From: Cymbidium sinense
Taxonomy: Eukaryota; Streptophyta; Magnoliopsida; Asparagales; Orchidaceae
DNA: 64,000 nucleotides
Assembly (NCBI GenBank): GCA_021442155.1
Contig: CM038223.1
Coordinates: 35,066,983-35,130,982 of the forward strand
Reading direction: 5' to 3'
This document shows, piece by piece, positions 25,734 through 36,955 of the stretch. The first letter of the stretch is position 1; each line of letters begins with the position of its first letter. The position numbers were made by a program, and so were the translations under genes. The notes beneath the pieces are model-generated. The model saw nothing but the letters and a program-made list of their open reading frames with translations, was not told the origin of the DNA and ran no database searches.

Positions 25734-27322
25734 TGAATAACTACAAAATACTTGAATAAAATTAGCATATGATATATCTAAGTAAATAGCATAAGTATTT
25801 TATTAAACAAAAGAGATCAACTAAATATAAAAGTATTTTCAACACAATAAATTAATTTTTAAATGCTTAAAATATACTTCTAAAATAGATCTCTAAGGAA
25901 AAATGATCTTTTAAATAAGACTAATGAAGAAATATTTCAAGAAACCAAAAGAAATTTGTAAGAAGATAAAATTTTCAATAAGATTAAATAAATCTTACAA
26001 ACTATCATAATAGTTTTTCACAAAAAAATTTATTAAACAAAGTTTGATGTCTAATGACTAATCCATCAAAATAAAAAAAAAATTGAGAGAAAAAATAGAT
26101 AATGAAATTAGGATGAATAACTAAAATATATTAACATCGAGGAAAATAAACTCTAGTAATTTGAGAAAGTTTGCTTCGTTGAAGATGTTGAAGCTTCCAA
26201 CCCAAAGACTTGATCTTGCATTAATATGAGAACACTTGGAAGGAAAATCTAATAATTTTTTTCTTATATTTTTCAGGAGAAATTTTGAATTTGAATGAGC
26301 AACTCTTTCATGGAAAGAAAAAAGGACTATTTATAAGCAAGAAGGTCATTTTAAATTATTTCAAAGAAATTTATTATTCTAACATCATTTTATTATATAA
26401 TAATATAATATCTAATAAAAATATATAATTTATAGTAAATAATTATTAAATTCAAATAGCCAAGAAAATGCTTAGTAAGATGGTCAAGTCAAAAATAATT
26501 AAATATGGCTCTTAATATATTCAAAATGTGTAACATGTATTCATTATTAAAATCAGCTAATATTTAAAAAATCATAATAAATTTAATTTTAATCACAAGT
26601 AGGTCATATGACCTATCAAATTAAAGGATTAAATCTAAGAAATCCATTTGAAATGAAATCAGATCTAAATTTTTTTATTATAAAATGACTTTTGTTGAAA
26701 TATTAAATTTCACGTATTTTTATCACTTTTGAAATATGACATTTAAAAATTATAATATAATTTAGATTTGATCATACATATTTTTGTTATCATATAACTT
26801 TTAAGTTAAATTAAAAATTTTAATTACATTAAATATTAAACTAGTTAGACTCAATAATCATAATTAATTATCATTTATTATTTTGATAATTTAAATATTA
26901 TGTATGATGAATATAATTTTTTTAAATTTATGAATTGAATGTTAATTAGACAAATATTACTTATTTATATAAAATAATCTCATTAATAAAAATTAAAATA
27001 AATAAAAAATAATATGTTAAATTTTGAGCAGATTAATTCATGTGAATGAACTTATATGAACCTCTAAGATAGTTTTAAATGCATATAACCTAAAATATTA
27101 TATCTTTATCTCCAAGCTATCCATCTTGATCAATCTTACATTCTTCCATACTTGCAATTGCATCAAACATGTTGTGAGATGTATCAGATATGTAAATAGC
27201 AATCTTGCGCAACTTCAAAATCAATATATATGAAACACTTAAAATATATATTGGAGCATCCAATCATACATTAATTATCATCAAAATTAATAGGATTGAA
27301 CAAGAGGCTCATAAATCCAACA
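25734..27322 (-). mobile_element. 3' LTR of the minus-strand Tat element (1.59 kb)
   Basis: On the minus strand it starts TGTTGGATTTATGAGCCTC at 27322 and ends TTATTCA at 25734, giving TG and CA ends. A TATA-like TATAAATA (minus, 26328-26335) sits in the second half. It has no reading frames. Orientation and place, downstream of the minus-strand pol and next to a G-rich tract, argue it is that element's 3' LTR. A solo or truncated LTR of another family is the alternative: its start resembles the Copia-type LTR at 31788. Confidence 0.6.
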
Positions 27323-27334
27323 ACCCCAACTCAA
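27323..27334 (-). other. Polypurine-tract-like sequence
   Basis: On the minus strand GAGTTGGGGT directly precedes the LTR start TGTTGG. Short and weak, but in the right place for second-strand priming. Confidence 0.4.
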
Positions 27335-27477
27335 TGTGCAAGTACTGACAGCACCTCACCGCTCAAGTAAGGTGCTCAGAACTTTATTTGTAAAGAGTGC
27401 ATCTTAGTGGTCAGTATCAACTATCCCTCTTCCCTACCAACTGAGTAAGGAAACTAAGCCCGGTAATCCAAGTGTAT

Positions 27478-27498
27478 AGGAGGAGGAGGAGGAGGAGG
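27478..27498 (+). repeat. (GGA)n short microsatellite
   Basis: Six to seven GGA units in a row, near the start of the antisense reading frame. Confidence 0.9.
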
Positions 27499-27547
27499 TT
27501 CTATCAAGGTTGTAGGATCACAACCTGAACATCTCTCTTCTTTCAAT

Positions 27548-28535
27548 TTGCTAAAGATTCTTCCATCCTTAATAAATATTTTTCTTTCCTACTCGCTTAT
27601 CAGTTTGTATCTTTTGTCACTTTCCTTCTTCTATTTTTTTTTACTAGTAGGAGAGGTGACTCCAACTGCCTCCAAGCTTAGCCCTGGCATGCTCCAATTC
27701 CTCAAAGAAGGAAAGAAGATTGGCGAGCATGAGATTGGTGAACACAAGATTATAGAGCGAGTTGTCGACGACAAGAATCCAATATCCCTCGAGGTCTGCA
27801 AGGAGAAAAAGGAGGATAGGGAGTCAAGTGTAGGTTTGATAGATGCTCCTAATGAAGAAGTGCCAAGTACAGCTCCCAAAAAGTCCAAAATATGAGCCAT
27901 GAGCTTGACTCTTTATAGTCACCAACAGAGCAAAAAGTCTATGGAGGAAAAGAATGAAGATGGATTGAAAAATAACTATACTTTAAACTTCTGTGAGCCC
28001 ACCATGAAGCCTACAAGCTCAGCTTTTTCATCTTCTCATAGGGGAGACCTTTTGAATGCTTGCCTGCCACATGCTATCATGGCCGCTCAGGTGATGGCAT
28101 GGCAATGGACAGATGAGGTATGCTACAAATGTTTCATGGAGAGGAAGGAGGGCTATGCAAGTAAGTCACAACTTATGAGTATATAGAAGAAGCTGACACT
28201 CAAGAAGCCATGCATAGGGACTTTTAGGCTGAGTTTGTTCACTAAGAAGAGGTGAAAGAGAGAGTGACCCTAGCTTACTCATCTTGTGGAGGGAAAGAGA
28301 GAATTGGAGGAACCCTCATGAACTGAATAGTTTTAGAAGAGAGAATAAGTTCACTAATTTCTCGATTTGATGAATACCAAGAGCTCTTATGGCATAAGTT
28401 AAAGATGATGCCCACTTTATTATCACCAAGTTGGTGAAATATGGTCACCTTGATGCCAAAATTATGGACTTCTCAAATGTACTATTACTCATAGACTTCA
28501 ATGATGATGTCGATGAGGATAGTTTGAGTTGATAT
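27548..28535 (+). pseudogene. Degenerate ORF antisense to the Tat element, downstream of pol
   Basis: A plus-strand frame is open from 27548 to 27892, has one stop (27893-27895), and continues in the same frame to 28186. Coding character then persists in other frames to about 28535. The first ~38 residues are hydrophobic and may not be coding; afterwards the product is charged (Lys/Glu rich) with motifs such as GDLLNACLPH and, near the end, KLVKYGHLDAKIMDFSN. I recognise no domain. In Grande/Retand-type Tat elements an extra ORF between pol and the 3' LTR on the opposite strand is known; location and strand fit that. Host fragment or unrelated insertion are alternatives. Confidence 0.5.
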
Positions 28536-28729
28536 ATCTTTTTCTATTTAATTTTTCTATTTAAAAAAATTGGCAAATGAGATGCATGTATCTTACTAGC
28601 TTAATTGTAAAAAAGTTTTATCTTAAATGAAAATCAAAAGTGTTGAGTATACATATATGAGTCACGACTAAATTTATTTTCTTATTGAGTATTTTTAAAT
28701 GAATCCCTTTGTCATTCAACTGATACTCA
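28536..28729. other. Spacer, nothing recognised
   Basis: AT-rich sequence between the antisense frame and the first tandem array; no motif seen. Confidence 0.5.
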
Positions 28730-29300
28730 CTGATTGATGCACAAATAACTCAATCAATAAATCAAGATATTTTAAATCACTAAGCAATAGAAAGAACCTT
28801 CTTGGGTAGTCATGTAAGCATCATGAGATGGTGTACACTCATTAGAATGGGGCTCTCTTATTGATTCTTGGATAGCATCGCTCATGACTTAGAACACTTT
28901 AAGTGAATCTTCTTTGGATAGTCACTCTAGCATAGCAAGTTCGTGTATACTCGCTAAGATGATGTTAGTTTATTGATATTTAAATAAATCTATTTATGAC
29001 ATAGAATATTTTGATCCATCAATCAATCAAAAAACCTCTCTGGGAAGTCACTTTACCAATGTAAGTTTATGCATACTCATTCATTAATACAAAATAACCC
29101 TCCTTATGACTCGTGATATTTGGAGATTGATCGTAGAAGACAGCCTTCATATAGAGTCACATTAAAGTGGCGAATTGATATACTTATTTGAGTAGTTACT
29201 CACTTCATATTATATAATCATATTTGTGACTTAGAATATCTTAAGTCACTGATCAAATGAGGGTACCTTCAATACACAGTCACATTGAACGTTAGTCACC
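28730..29300. repeat. Degenerate ~115-bp tandem array
   Basis: About five diverged units marked by ATGACTTAGAATATTTT (near 28884, 28997, 29104, 29225; spacing 107-121) alternating with a GTCAC motif. It lies in the 3' region of the minus-strand Tat element. Confidence 0.72.
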
Positions 29301-29329
29301 TCTTTAAAGAATTAACTTTGACTTGCTAA

Positions 29330-30012
29330 TTAAGAGAATTGGCCTTTTCTTTAGTCGACAACCTTATAGGGTGTCATTCTTATACTATAGTATCCAACCA
29401 CTTAGAGTGTTTGTTTTTTTAGTTACTAACTAGAAGAGTTTGTCTTTTTTTAGTCTAGTTGTTCACCTCATGAAGTGTCATTCTTACACTATAATCGTAA
29501 CCACATATAGTGTTGGTCTTTTTAATGGCCAACTAAGAGAGTTGGTCTTTTTGGAGTCAAGTTGCCGACCAAATAAGATATTAGTCTTACATTATAGTTA
29601 CCAATCACATATAGTGTTGGGTTTTTTAGCTACCAATTAAGAGAGTTAGTCTTTTTTTAGTCTAGCTGCAAACCTCACAGGGTGTTAGTCTTACACTATC
29701 GTTGCCAACTATGCAGAGTGTTGGTTTTTTTAGTTGCCAACTAGCAGAGTTGGTCCTTTTTTAGTTTAGTTGTCGACATCATAGGGTTTTGGTCTTACAC
29801 TATAGTCATTAATTGTATAGAGTGTTGGTCTTTTTAGTTGCCAACTATGAGAGTTGGTCTTTTTTCAATTTAGTTTCTAGCCTCATGGGGTGTCGGTCTT
29901 ACACTATAGTTGAAAACCACATAGAGTGTTGGTACTTTTAGTTGCCAACTAGAAGAGTTAGTTTTTTTTTTGTTTAATGATAAATTTTATGAGGTGTTGG
30001 TCTTACACAAGA
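29330..30012. repeat. ~103-bp tandem array, seven units
   Basis: Units are marked by AGAGAGTTGGTCTTTTTT at about 29333, 29431, 29540, 29641, 29742, 29849 and 29950 (spacing roughly 98-109). Each also has GGTCTTACACTATAGT and a near-copy GAGTGTTGGTCTTTTTAG, so a unit contains two related half-motifs plus the small dyad TTGCCAACT / AGAGTTGG. Better preserved than the neighbouring arrays. Confidence 0.9.
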
Positions 30013-30059
30013 TCTTGTAAAGTCAATTGAACTCGAGGATAGCTTGTATAACTCTAAAT

Positions 30060-30375
30060 TTCTTAGGCTAAGAATGTCATGCCAAGTATTCAGATCTCTA
30101 ACTCGGACTTTCGTCACTGAGTAGGACTTTTCTTTGGGCTAAAAATTGCATACTAAGTATGTTAAGTCATCACGCAGCTTCCTAAGTATTCTATCATCAA
30201 TAGCTTATTTTTTTCAACATCAGCATTTCTTAGACCGCGCGTGGCATACCAAGTATTTTGATCTCCCACTTAAACTTTTGTTGTTCACTGAGTGGGATCA
30301 TTTCATGGGCCAAAAATGGCAAACCGAGTATCCTGAGTCATAACGTAGATCCTTGAGTATAAGTTTCACCTTAGT
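30060..30375. repeat. Two ~166-bp direct repeats
   Basis: AAGTATTCAGATCTC at 30086 recurs as AAGTATTTTGATCTC at 30252, followed in both by ACTGAGT, GGGCTAAAAATTG / GGGCCAAAAATGG and AGTCAT. Third repeat family in the 3' region of the Tat element. Confidence 0.75.
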
Positions 30376-30559
30376 GTTTGAGTGTGATCCTTTTGTAAAC
30401 ATCATTATATTACAACTTAACTTGTTTAAGGAGGGAAATAATAAACTTTATTATGGAAAGATAGGAAGATAAATGGTACTCAAAATTAATAAAACATGTA
30501 CAAGTTAGAAAAAGTTTTCTTTAAGGATAAGAGTTCTTCAAGTCTCTAATATTCCATGT

Positions 30560-31311
30560 TCTTAGTTTATTTTAGCTAGAATAAGATTATAGTCGGTATG
30601 CGTTGGGACTGACTTGCACTTTTATGATGAAAGGTCCTTTCTAATTATGGACTAGCTTGGTTAAGACATTCTATCGAGTAATGGCATCCACTTTTTTTAG
30701 CATTAAGTCACCACTGTTGAAATATTTCTCCCTCATATGATAGTTGTACTACTTGGCCATTCCTTTTTATTTCAACTTGTCTGAGTGATACCTTAATCTT
30801 GAGTTCTTCAAGCATATTAAGTGTGTATTCCATTGCTTTTTGGTTTGCTTGAGCCAGTTAGCCATCTCCATCTCCCATTCTTTCAATTGTTATGACTCTT
30901 TGATTTTGGACTTCATACTCAATCAGTAGGACAGCTTCTATGCTGTGTGATGATGTGAAGGCCGAGTGTCTAGTTGCATTAGTGGGAGTTATTCAAAGTG
31001 CCTAAAGAATAGTAGGTAGTGTGTGAAAACATTTAGTTCTGGCACCTTCAACCTTTTTCTTGAGCAAGTTGAGAATCTTTTTGTTGGCAACTTCTACTTG
31101 TCGATTACTCTCAGGATGATGCGCTAATGTGAATTTTTGCTAGATCTCTTGAGACTCGTAAAAACTCCTTTAGGCTTCTCTCAGCTAATTGAGGACCATT
31201 ATCAATAATGATCGCCAATGGTAACTCATACCTATAAATAATGTCAACTTGGATAAAGTTTCTTACTGCTTGAGAAATTATCTTTGTGAGTGGCTTTGCT
31301 TCAATTCACTT
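30560..31311 (-). pseudogene. Tat-clade integrase, C-terminal part
   Basis: On the minus strand the frame shows DNGPQL (31187-31204), the second catalytic Asp region, then a HHPESN...QVE stretch with the catalytic Glu region, a KKKVEGA / TPTNATRHSAF / SIEAVLLIEYEV block typical of Tat-type integrases, and a C-terminal tail ending near 30560. The core enzyme joins element cDNA into host DNA. Interrupted by stops and frameshifts and split at 31311 by the chromovirus; the N-terminal part is at 44024-44460. Removing the chromovirus and one CACTT copy keeps the reading frame across the junction. Confidence 0.88.
31307..31311 (+). repeat. CACTT target-site duplication, left, of the chromovirus
   Basis: CACTT at 31307-31311 and again at 44024-44028 flank the TG...CA ends exactly. 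Both copies fall in the Tat integrase between DYFSK and IEAKPL on the minus strand. Confidence 0.93.
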
Positions 31312-31590
31312 TGAACATCCCATGTGTTGTATTATATAGTAGTGGATGTTTTAATCATATATAAGTGTTTATAAGAATTATGATTGAAATCATGTAAGTC
31401 CATGTATTAATTTGTATAGGTGTCAGTTTGGTGCCTAGGTGCATTTAATAGTATTTGGTGTGTGGGGATAAAGAAGCTAGCGCCATGATACTAGCCCGTG
31501 GCACCTCAATGCTATGAAAAGATATGTTCAAACTTTTTTAAAATTTCTTATAGTGTTCTCCCCAAGGGACATCCTATGGAGTATTGTACT

Positions 31591-31597
31591 TATATAA
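31591..31597 (+). promoter_or_regulatory. TATA box, chromovirus 5' LTR
   Basis: TATATAA in the context GTACTTATATAAACAC, conserved in the 3' LTR (43783-43789) and as CTTATTTAAACAC in the related LTR at 56240. Probable transcription signal of this LTR family. Confidence 0.65.
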
Positions 31598-33373
31598 ACA
31601 CTTATTTTGACCTAATAGAGAATTAAACTATTTTGTGTATGAAACTTGAGTGAAAAACTCTTTGGTTGGAGCATGGTCGCCGACCATCTAGAGGATTTTG
31701 TGAGCCTCCACTACCATTCTACCAAGGTGAGTAGGACTTCCTCGTAACCCTTTTACTTTAGTGAGTGGGAGGGCATGAAGCACATCTTGTTGACTTCATG
31801 AGCCATATCTCATATAAAATTATTTTTTTATGATAATAAACACATGTTCAAATGCTACTAATCAAGTTAAATTTAAGCATGCAAGAAAAATTCTTCAGCT
31901 CCTAGTTCTTCAGTTATATAAAATTGTTAAAGCTACTAGACATTGACTGGGTGGAAATTTTTTAAGGAATTACTATATAAAGTCAAATGAAAAGCTCAAA
32001 AATTAAAATAAATGATTCATTCATTTTTAGATTCATTATTCTAAAATTATTTATATTTTTATATTATAATTATTCATTAAGTTATTCATTTTGGATAGTA
32101 TGAACTAAATGTATGAAATAAGTTCCATTAAATGTGTGTTCAAGCAAGATAAATTATGTTTAAACTTTATTAAATCATTTCCATGCCATTCATAATATTT
32201 ATTCATATTATTATTGCATGAAAATTGAATTATCCTAGAATTATCCTTTTTCCTCATAATCTCTCTCCTATTATAATTTTCATCTTAACACTATTTTGGC
32301 TAAACTTTTTAATGCATTTTGTGTAATCAAATGTGTGAAGTTCATTCAAAAAATTTTCATATTATATTCCATCATATTTCATACTTTAAATATTCATTTA
32401 TTTGAATTTCTGAATTTGAATTATTTTGAATTATTCTTTAATTCAAACTTTTTTATGCATGGCATAAACTTGCTAAATCAAATCAAATTTTTTATGGAAT
32501 ATGTTGAACGACCCCAGTATGATTACCTATGATTATTTAGAGCCTAATTAATTTATTATAAGTTATTTTAAATTTAAATTTAAATTCAATTTAGCCCTCT
32601 TTTCAAAACAATTCCTTTTTTTAATTTGATATACTTTTAGGGAAGTTTTAGGGGGCCAGCCACTTTGCTTTCAATTTAATAAATTTATATATTATTTTAA
32701 ACTTTTAAAAAGTATATAATACAACCAGCCTTGATCTAAATTGATTTATTCATTATTTTAAAAAATTATTGAAGTGATTTTATGTGGATTTATTTTATTC
32801 AAAACTCCCTCCTTCATGTTAAAATCTCCTTGGCCGAATTTCTTATGGGATCTCCTCTATCTTTAACCATGAATCACATAGCAAACCTTCCATATTGGGT
32901 TGAATAAAATTTGTAAAGGAGCCTATTTAAGATTTCTTTGGCTGATGATTATTCCTTTGAATTTAAAATTCAAATTGATGTCAAATCAATTTCCCTCTCA
33001 TTGGATCAATTTTTGGCTGACCCTAGACTCCTCCCTCATATATTTTTAAGAGTTTGTTTCAACTTTAAAAAAAAGTTTCTCAAAGAAACAATTCTCTCTT
33101 GCTCTCTTGCAATATTTGGCAATTTTTTATGATTCAAGTGCAGCATTCCTCATCATTCTTCTCTTTCCCTTGGACATTTATTTTTCTTAAAGATTGATTA
33201 GGAAAAGTGAAGGTTTGATGTGTTTCCTCCTTTGTCAAAAGCATCATAGCATTGATCTTGAATTTCTAAGGTGCTAAGTTCTTATACTTCTTTTATTTCT
33301 TCTTGGCTTTGAATTTTAAAAGGTTATATAAATTATCTTGTGTTCATTCACTTCACTTCAAAACCTTTAGCTC

Positions 33374-33520
33374 TTGTTTGTCCAAAAACTAACATAAGAA
33401 GATCAATTTGTTTTGGACTTAACTACTTGATAATCCTTTGATTTCTTGTTTGGCCTAACGTAAACATAAGGAGATCAATTTATTTTGTGCATAATCATTA
33501 GATAATCCTTTTATTTCTTG
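33374..33520 (+). repeat. Two ~72-bp direct repeats in the Copia-type LTR
   Basis: ACATAAGAAGATCAATTT (33392) recurs as ACATAAGGAGATCAATTT (33464), each followed by TAGATAATCCTTT / TTGATAATCCTTT and TTTCTTG. Confidence 0.85.
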
Positions 33521-34141
33521 TGTGACTGAAGTCCCTTTCAAAGGTTTTTAATTTCCTAGTACTTAATCATTTAAATATCCATTTTTTATCCATTTGGCTT
33601 AAAGTTACATATAGGTTAGGTGAATTTGATTATTCTTAACATCTTATATCATTTTATTTTCTATTTGGCTGACCACTCCACCTTTCGCATAAATTATTTG
33701 TGCTTGTTGATTATTTGTCTTCAATTGGTCTATGCATATGTTATGTGATAGCTTTTTTGTAGTATAATTCAAATCCTTATTCAAGTGATTATTAGTTATT
33801 CCAATTACAAATACATTTATCATTTGAATAAAAGTTAGCTTGTGTGAAAAAGAATTCAAAGTAAAGTTTTTGTTATTGCATTTTAGTTTACATTTCAAAG
33901 TAATACAAGAAAATCATTTCAAACTTTTTAAAGATCATTCAAGCAACATTAAGTTACTTAGTTGCATTAAACATTTAATTGAAGATTTTTTTTAATTTCA
34001 TTTAAAGTTAAATTAAGCTCTCTTTTTCATTAATATTCAATGAACTTAATATTAGTATAGATTGGGTTTTGAGTTCAAAAATCATTTTAAAATTTGGAGT
34101 TAGACTTGTATCTTTCTCTTTTCCATGCCTTGATTTCTTGT

Positions 34142-34262
34142 TGGGTTGTACTTATCTGTTAAGGAAAGTACATGTTTGGTTGTACTTGCCCATTAAAGAA
34201 AGTATGCATTGGGTTGTACTTGCCCATTAAGGAGAGTATGTTGGGTTTTACTTGCCCGTGAA
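34142..34262 (+). repeat. Four ~34-bp tandem repeats in the Copia-type LTR
   Basis: GGGTTGTACTTGCCCATTAAGG with a following AGTATG appears about four times at 32-35 base spacing (34142, 34177, 34209, about 34243), with substitutions. Confidence 0.85.
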
Positions 34263-34285
34263 GGATAGTATGAGAGATTTGTTGT

Positions 34286-34290
34286 AATCT
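34286..34290 (+). repeat. AATCT target-site duplication, left, of compact solo LTR
   Basis: Exact 5-base match with 35936-35940 immediately outside the TG...CA ends. Confidence 0.9.
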
Positions 34291-35935
34291 TGTGTTATTT
34301 ATTTTTGGATGTGGGGACACCATACAGATCTTAGGGGGTACTTATTGAAGTCAATAGATATGACATTAAGGTATGATGTACAATCTCTAAAGATAGAAAC
34401 ATCATCCTCCAATAGACCTAATCACCTAATAAGAACTTCTAAGGCATGATAGGTCTTCGAATATACAAGAGATTTTCCCCTACTTTATATGAAAATGTAA
34501 AGAAGGGTTTATTTTAAGCCAGGTTCTTTTGTTCCCTATGAAGGCAAGTCTTCATAGTTAATAACATCTTAGGAAATGGATTTCCTAAGAACACTCTCGA
34601 TTAAAATAGTTAGTTATTATCTCCAAAGATTTTAAGGTTAAGACTATCAAAGGATTAGTTGTTGTGGAAAATTATATGGGAATATTCAATTAGAAGACTT
34701 ATTTTGGGATCCAAAGAAAGATAAGTAAGGAATGCTTATGATACTAGGAGGCCTATTGAGCACTCTAATTTACCATATGGTGAGGCTTTATGTATTTGAA
34801 AGTGAGGGAATTTATTTATTTAAGTTGAATCTTTATCAGATCACTAGGGCTTATAATCCACCAATACAAGATTTTAGAAATACTTAAGCGGTGAGAATTT
34901 ATGCTTGTAGCCTGAAGGAAACTAGCAACCTCGGATCCTAAATCTAAGGAGCTTTAGCACAACTTAAAGCATGATCTAAATCTAAGTGGAAATAAGGGTT
35001 TATTTTCATAAGTGAGAGTAAACGCATCAGACTTCTGAACCTACAACCGTATAGAATGGTTTAATTTGGCTACATTTTGATAAATTAACTTTTGAGTTAA
35101 TGGGGATCACATGAGTCAACTTTAGGTCAAATGCTCTATTTATCACTTCGTGTCCTGTCTTAATTAATTTTTTTATTTGTTTATGTTTATGTATTAATTT
35201 TATGCTTTTGGTTTGATTTAATTTGTTTTACTTTTGATTTAATTTGATTTTACTTTGACTTAAGTGATTTTGAGATTAAACAAGTTAATTTAGTTAATCA
35301 ATCTAATTACCTCAACCCAAGCTTAATTGAATTTATATTTTAACACAAATATGTTTGAATTAGATTTTTGTTGAGTTTCATTAAATTTGGATTTAATTTA
35401 GGTTTTGGCTCATTTGGACATTTGGGTTCAAATTTGCTAGGTTAGGTTGGTTGAATTTATGTTGGTTTCATTTGATTTGATTGTATATTTTAGTATGGTT
35501 TGGGAATGATGATTGAAGGATTGGATTGATTTAAAGAAAATCAATTAAGTTTTCTTTGATTTAGTGAAATTTGGATAAGTCCAAGGGATTAAATCATAGG
35601 CTTAGGTTTATATTATGTTGGATTTGAACATGGGTCTCAATCATTTGGTTTAAAGTTTGGATATTGGGATATGAATTGAGATTAAATTTATATTAGGTAC
35701 ATTGATTTGAGGTTGAATTTTGGCTAAGGAGGTAGTCATGAGCTTTGTTAGGCCATAGGATGGGTCCTAAGGCTTAGCATAATCATATGGAAAACCCTCC
35801 TAAAGTCTTTAGGTTTAGGTTAAGTGTTCACTTAGCCACTAGAAGTGTCGTATGACTAAGGATCTCTTAGTGTCTAGAAGACTCCTAGACGTATGATGGG
35901 AAGATTGAATCCTCACTCCAAAAGTGAGGTCAACA
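34291..35935 (-). mobile_element. Compact solo LTR (1645 bp) related to the giant LTRs
   Basis: On the minus strand it begins TGTTGACCTCACTTTTGG, the giant-LTR start, and near its far end carries the GGTGTC motif and the block with AAGACTTGCCTTCATAG that also match giant-LTR 3' sequence; its last bases are AACACA. TSD AATCT flanks it at 34286-34290 and 35936-35940. Its middle is mostly AT-rich and only about a quarter as long as in the giant LTR. Removing it rejoins the Copia-type LTR at TTGTAATCT. Confidence 0.88.
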
Positions 35936-36465
35936 AATCTCAACTTTGGTTTACTAAATTCCTAACTTTGGTGGCTACAGGTGGACGTAGGCCAGTTTTT
36001 GGGGTTCGACCGAACCATATAAAAATTTATGTGTTCTCTTCCTTTAATTTTTGATTATTGCTTTTTCTATTGCTTCATTTCACTAAAGCATTATTATTAA
36101 ATATTTAAGTGTTATATAAAAGATAAAATTTTCTGAAATTTATTTTGTGCTTATAGGAAACTTAAAATCATATTTAAAATCTTCGTAAAATGAGGGTGAA
36201 ATCTTTGAGTAGTGTTTTGTCTACTATTTCAACTACTTTTTAAAAATTTAACCAACATTTATCAAACTCTCTTAGTCAAGAGCTTGGACACAAATTTTGA
36301 GAGTCCACACGAATGACTCTGAAAACATAGTACCAGATGGTGAATTAATAAAAAAAATTGATTATATATCAGCTTATACGATCAATCCTTGGGTGTTATA
36401 GCTAAGTAACACTTTTTCTTCCTCTGTCTGCTATTATGTTCTCTCCATGATCACCCAATCAACGT

Positions 36466-36478
36466 TGGTATCAAAGCC
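36466..36478 (+). other. Chromovirus primer-binding site (Met-tRNA type)
   Basis: TGGTATCAAAGCC lies four bases after the LTR end. The common plant form is TGGTATCAGAGC, complementary to the initiator Met-tRNA 3' end; there is one change. Confidence 0.85.
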
Positions 36479-36955
36479 TAAGGTTTGTAGACTTGAAGAA
36501 AGTGCTTAGAAATAATCCATATCAAATCCAAGCAAGGGTAGTTCTATATTTTGGATTTTATGTAATTTGTTTTGCAGATTTAGTGATTTTGCTTAGAAAC
36601 TCATGCTAAACTCATGTGGTAGGCAATCCCATGAATATTTATTTTACTACTAACTAGTTTTCTCCACTTATAAAGCCTAGCCTTCCCTATTGAACCTAAC
36701 TGCAATCCATAATACATGAGTGACAACTTCAGTAAGGAAGAGTTCACTAAATAGCCAAACCCAGTATACAAACCATACATTAAAATCAAACTCATATCCT
36801 TGAAGATCTTAAGTTTATTCTTTTGTAAGTTTACCTAGAATTTTATAGTATCCACAAGTTACTTTATGTTTCTTGAAGGCTATTCATTTTTAAATTTGTG
36901 CATCTTATTGTGTTAAATATAGTTCACTTATTACATATTTAAAATTTCAATTAGA
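36479..36955 (+). other. Chromovirus leader
   Basis: Untranslated leader between PBS and the first gag frame; no repeats or genes seen. A minus-strand open frame here is taken as chance. Confidence 0.5.

Larger units (their letters stand above)
31788..36412 (+). mobile_element. Copia-type solo LTR (~3 kb without its own insert)
   Basis: It starts TGTTGACTTCATGAGCC and probably ends TAACA. It contains a TATA-like TATTTAA (32924-32930), short tandem repeats (33374-33520, 34142-34262), the phrase TTGTAATCT and, after the nested insert, GTGGACGTAGG...CGACCGAACCATATAAA, which resembles the 3' part of plant Copia LTRs. No PBS or coding region follows, so it is solo. Proposed flanks CATCT and CTTTT match at only 3 of 5 bases, so the ends may be off by some bases. 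Open frames inside are not coding by any evidence I see. Confidence 0.65.
31312..36461 (+). mobile_element. Chromovirus 5' LTR, split by a Copia-type LTR
   Basis: The left piece 31312-31787 matches 43450-43970 of the 3' LTR; the right piece 36413-36461 matches its last ~50 bases (TTCTTCCTC, TTATGTTCTCTCC) and ends CAATCA. Between them lies the insert 31788-36412. A TATA box TATATAA at 31591-31597 matches the one at 43783 in the 3' LTR. Confidence 0.85.

Noticed and set aside
32296..33132. Hydrophobic or short ORFs in the Copia-type LTR
   Set aside because: AT-rich chance frames within an LTR; no start context, domain or conservation.
36601..36795. Minus-strand ORF in the chromovirus leader
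   Set aside because: No domain, and it is antisense to an untranslated leader of a decayed element.
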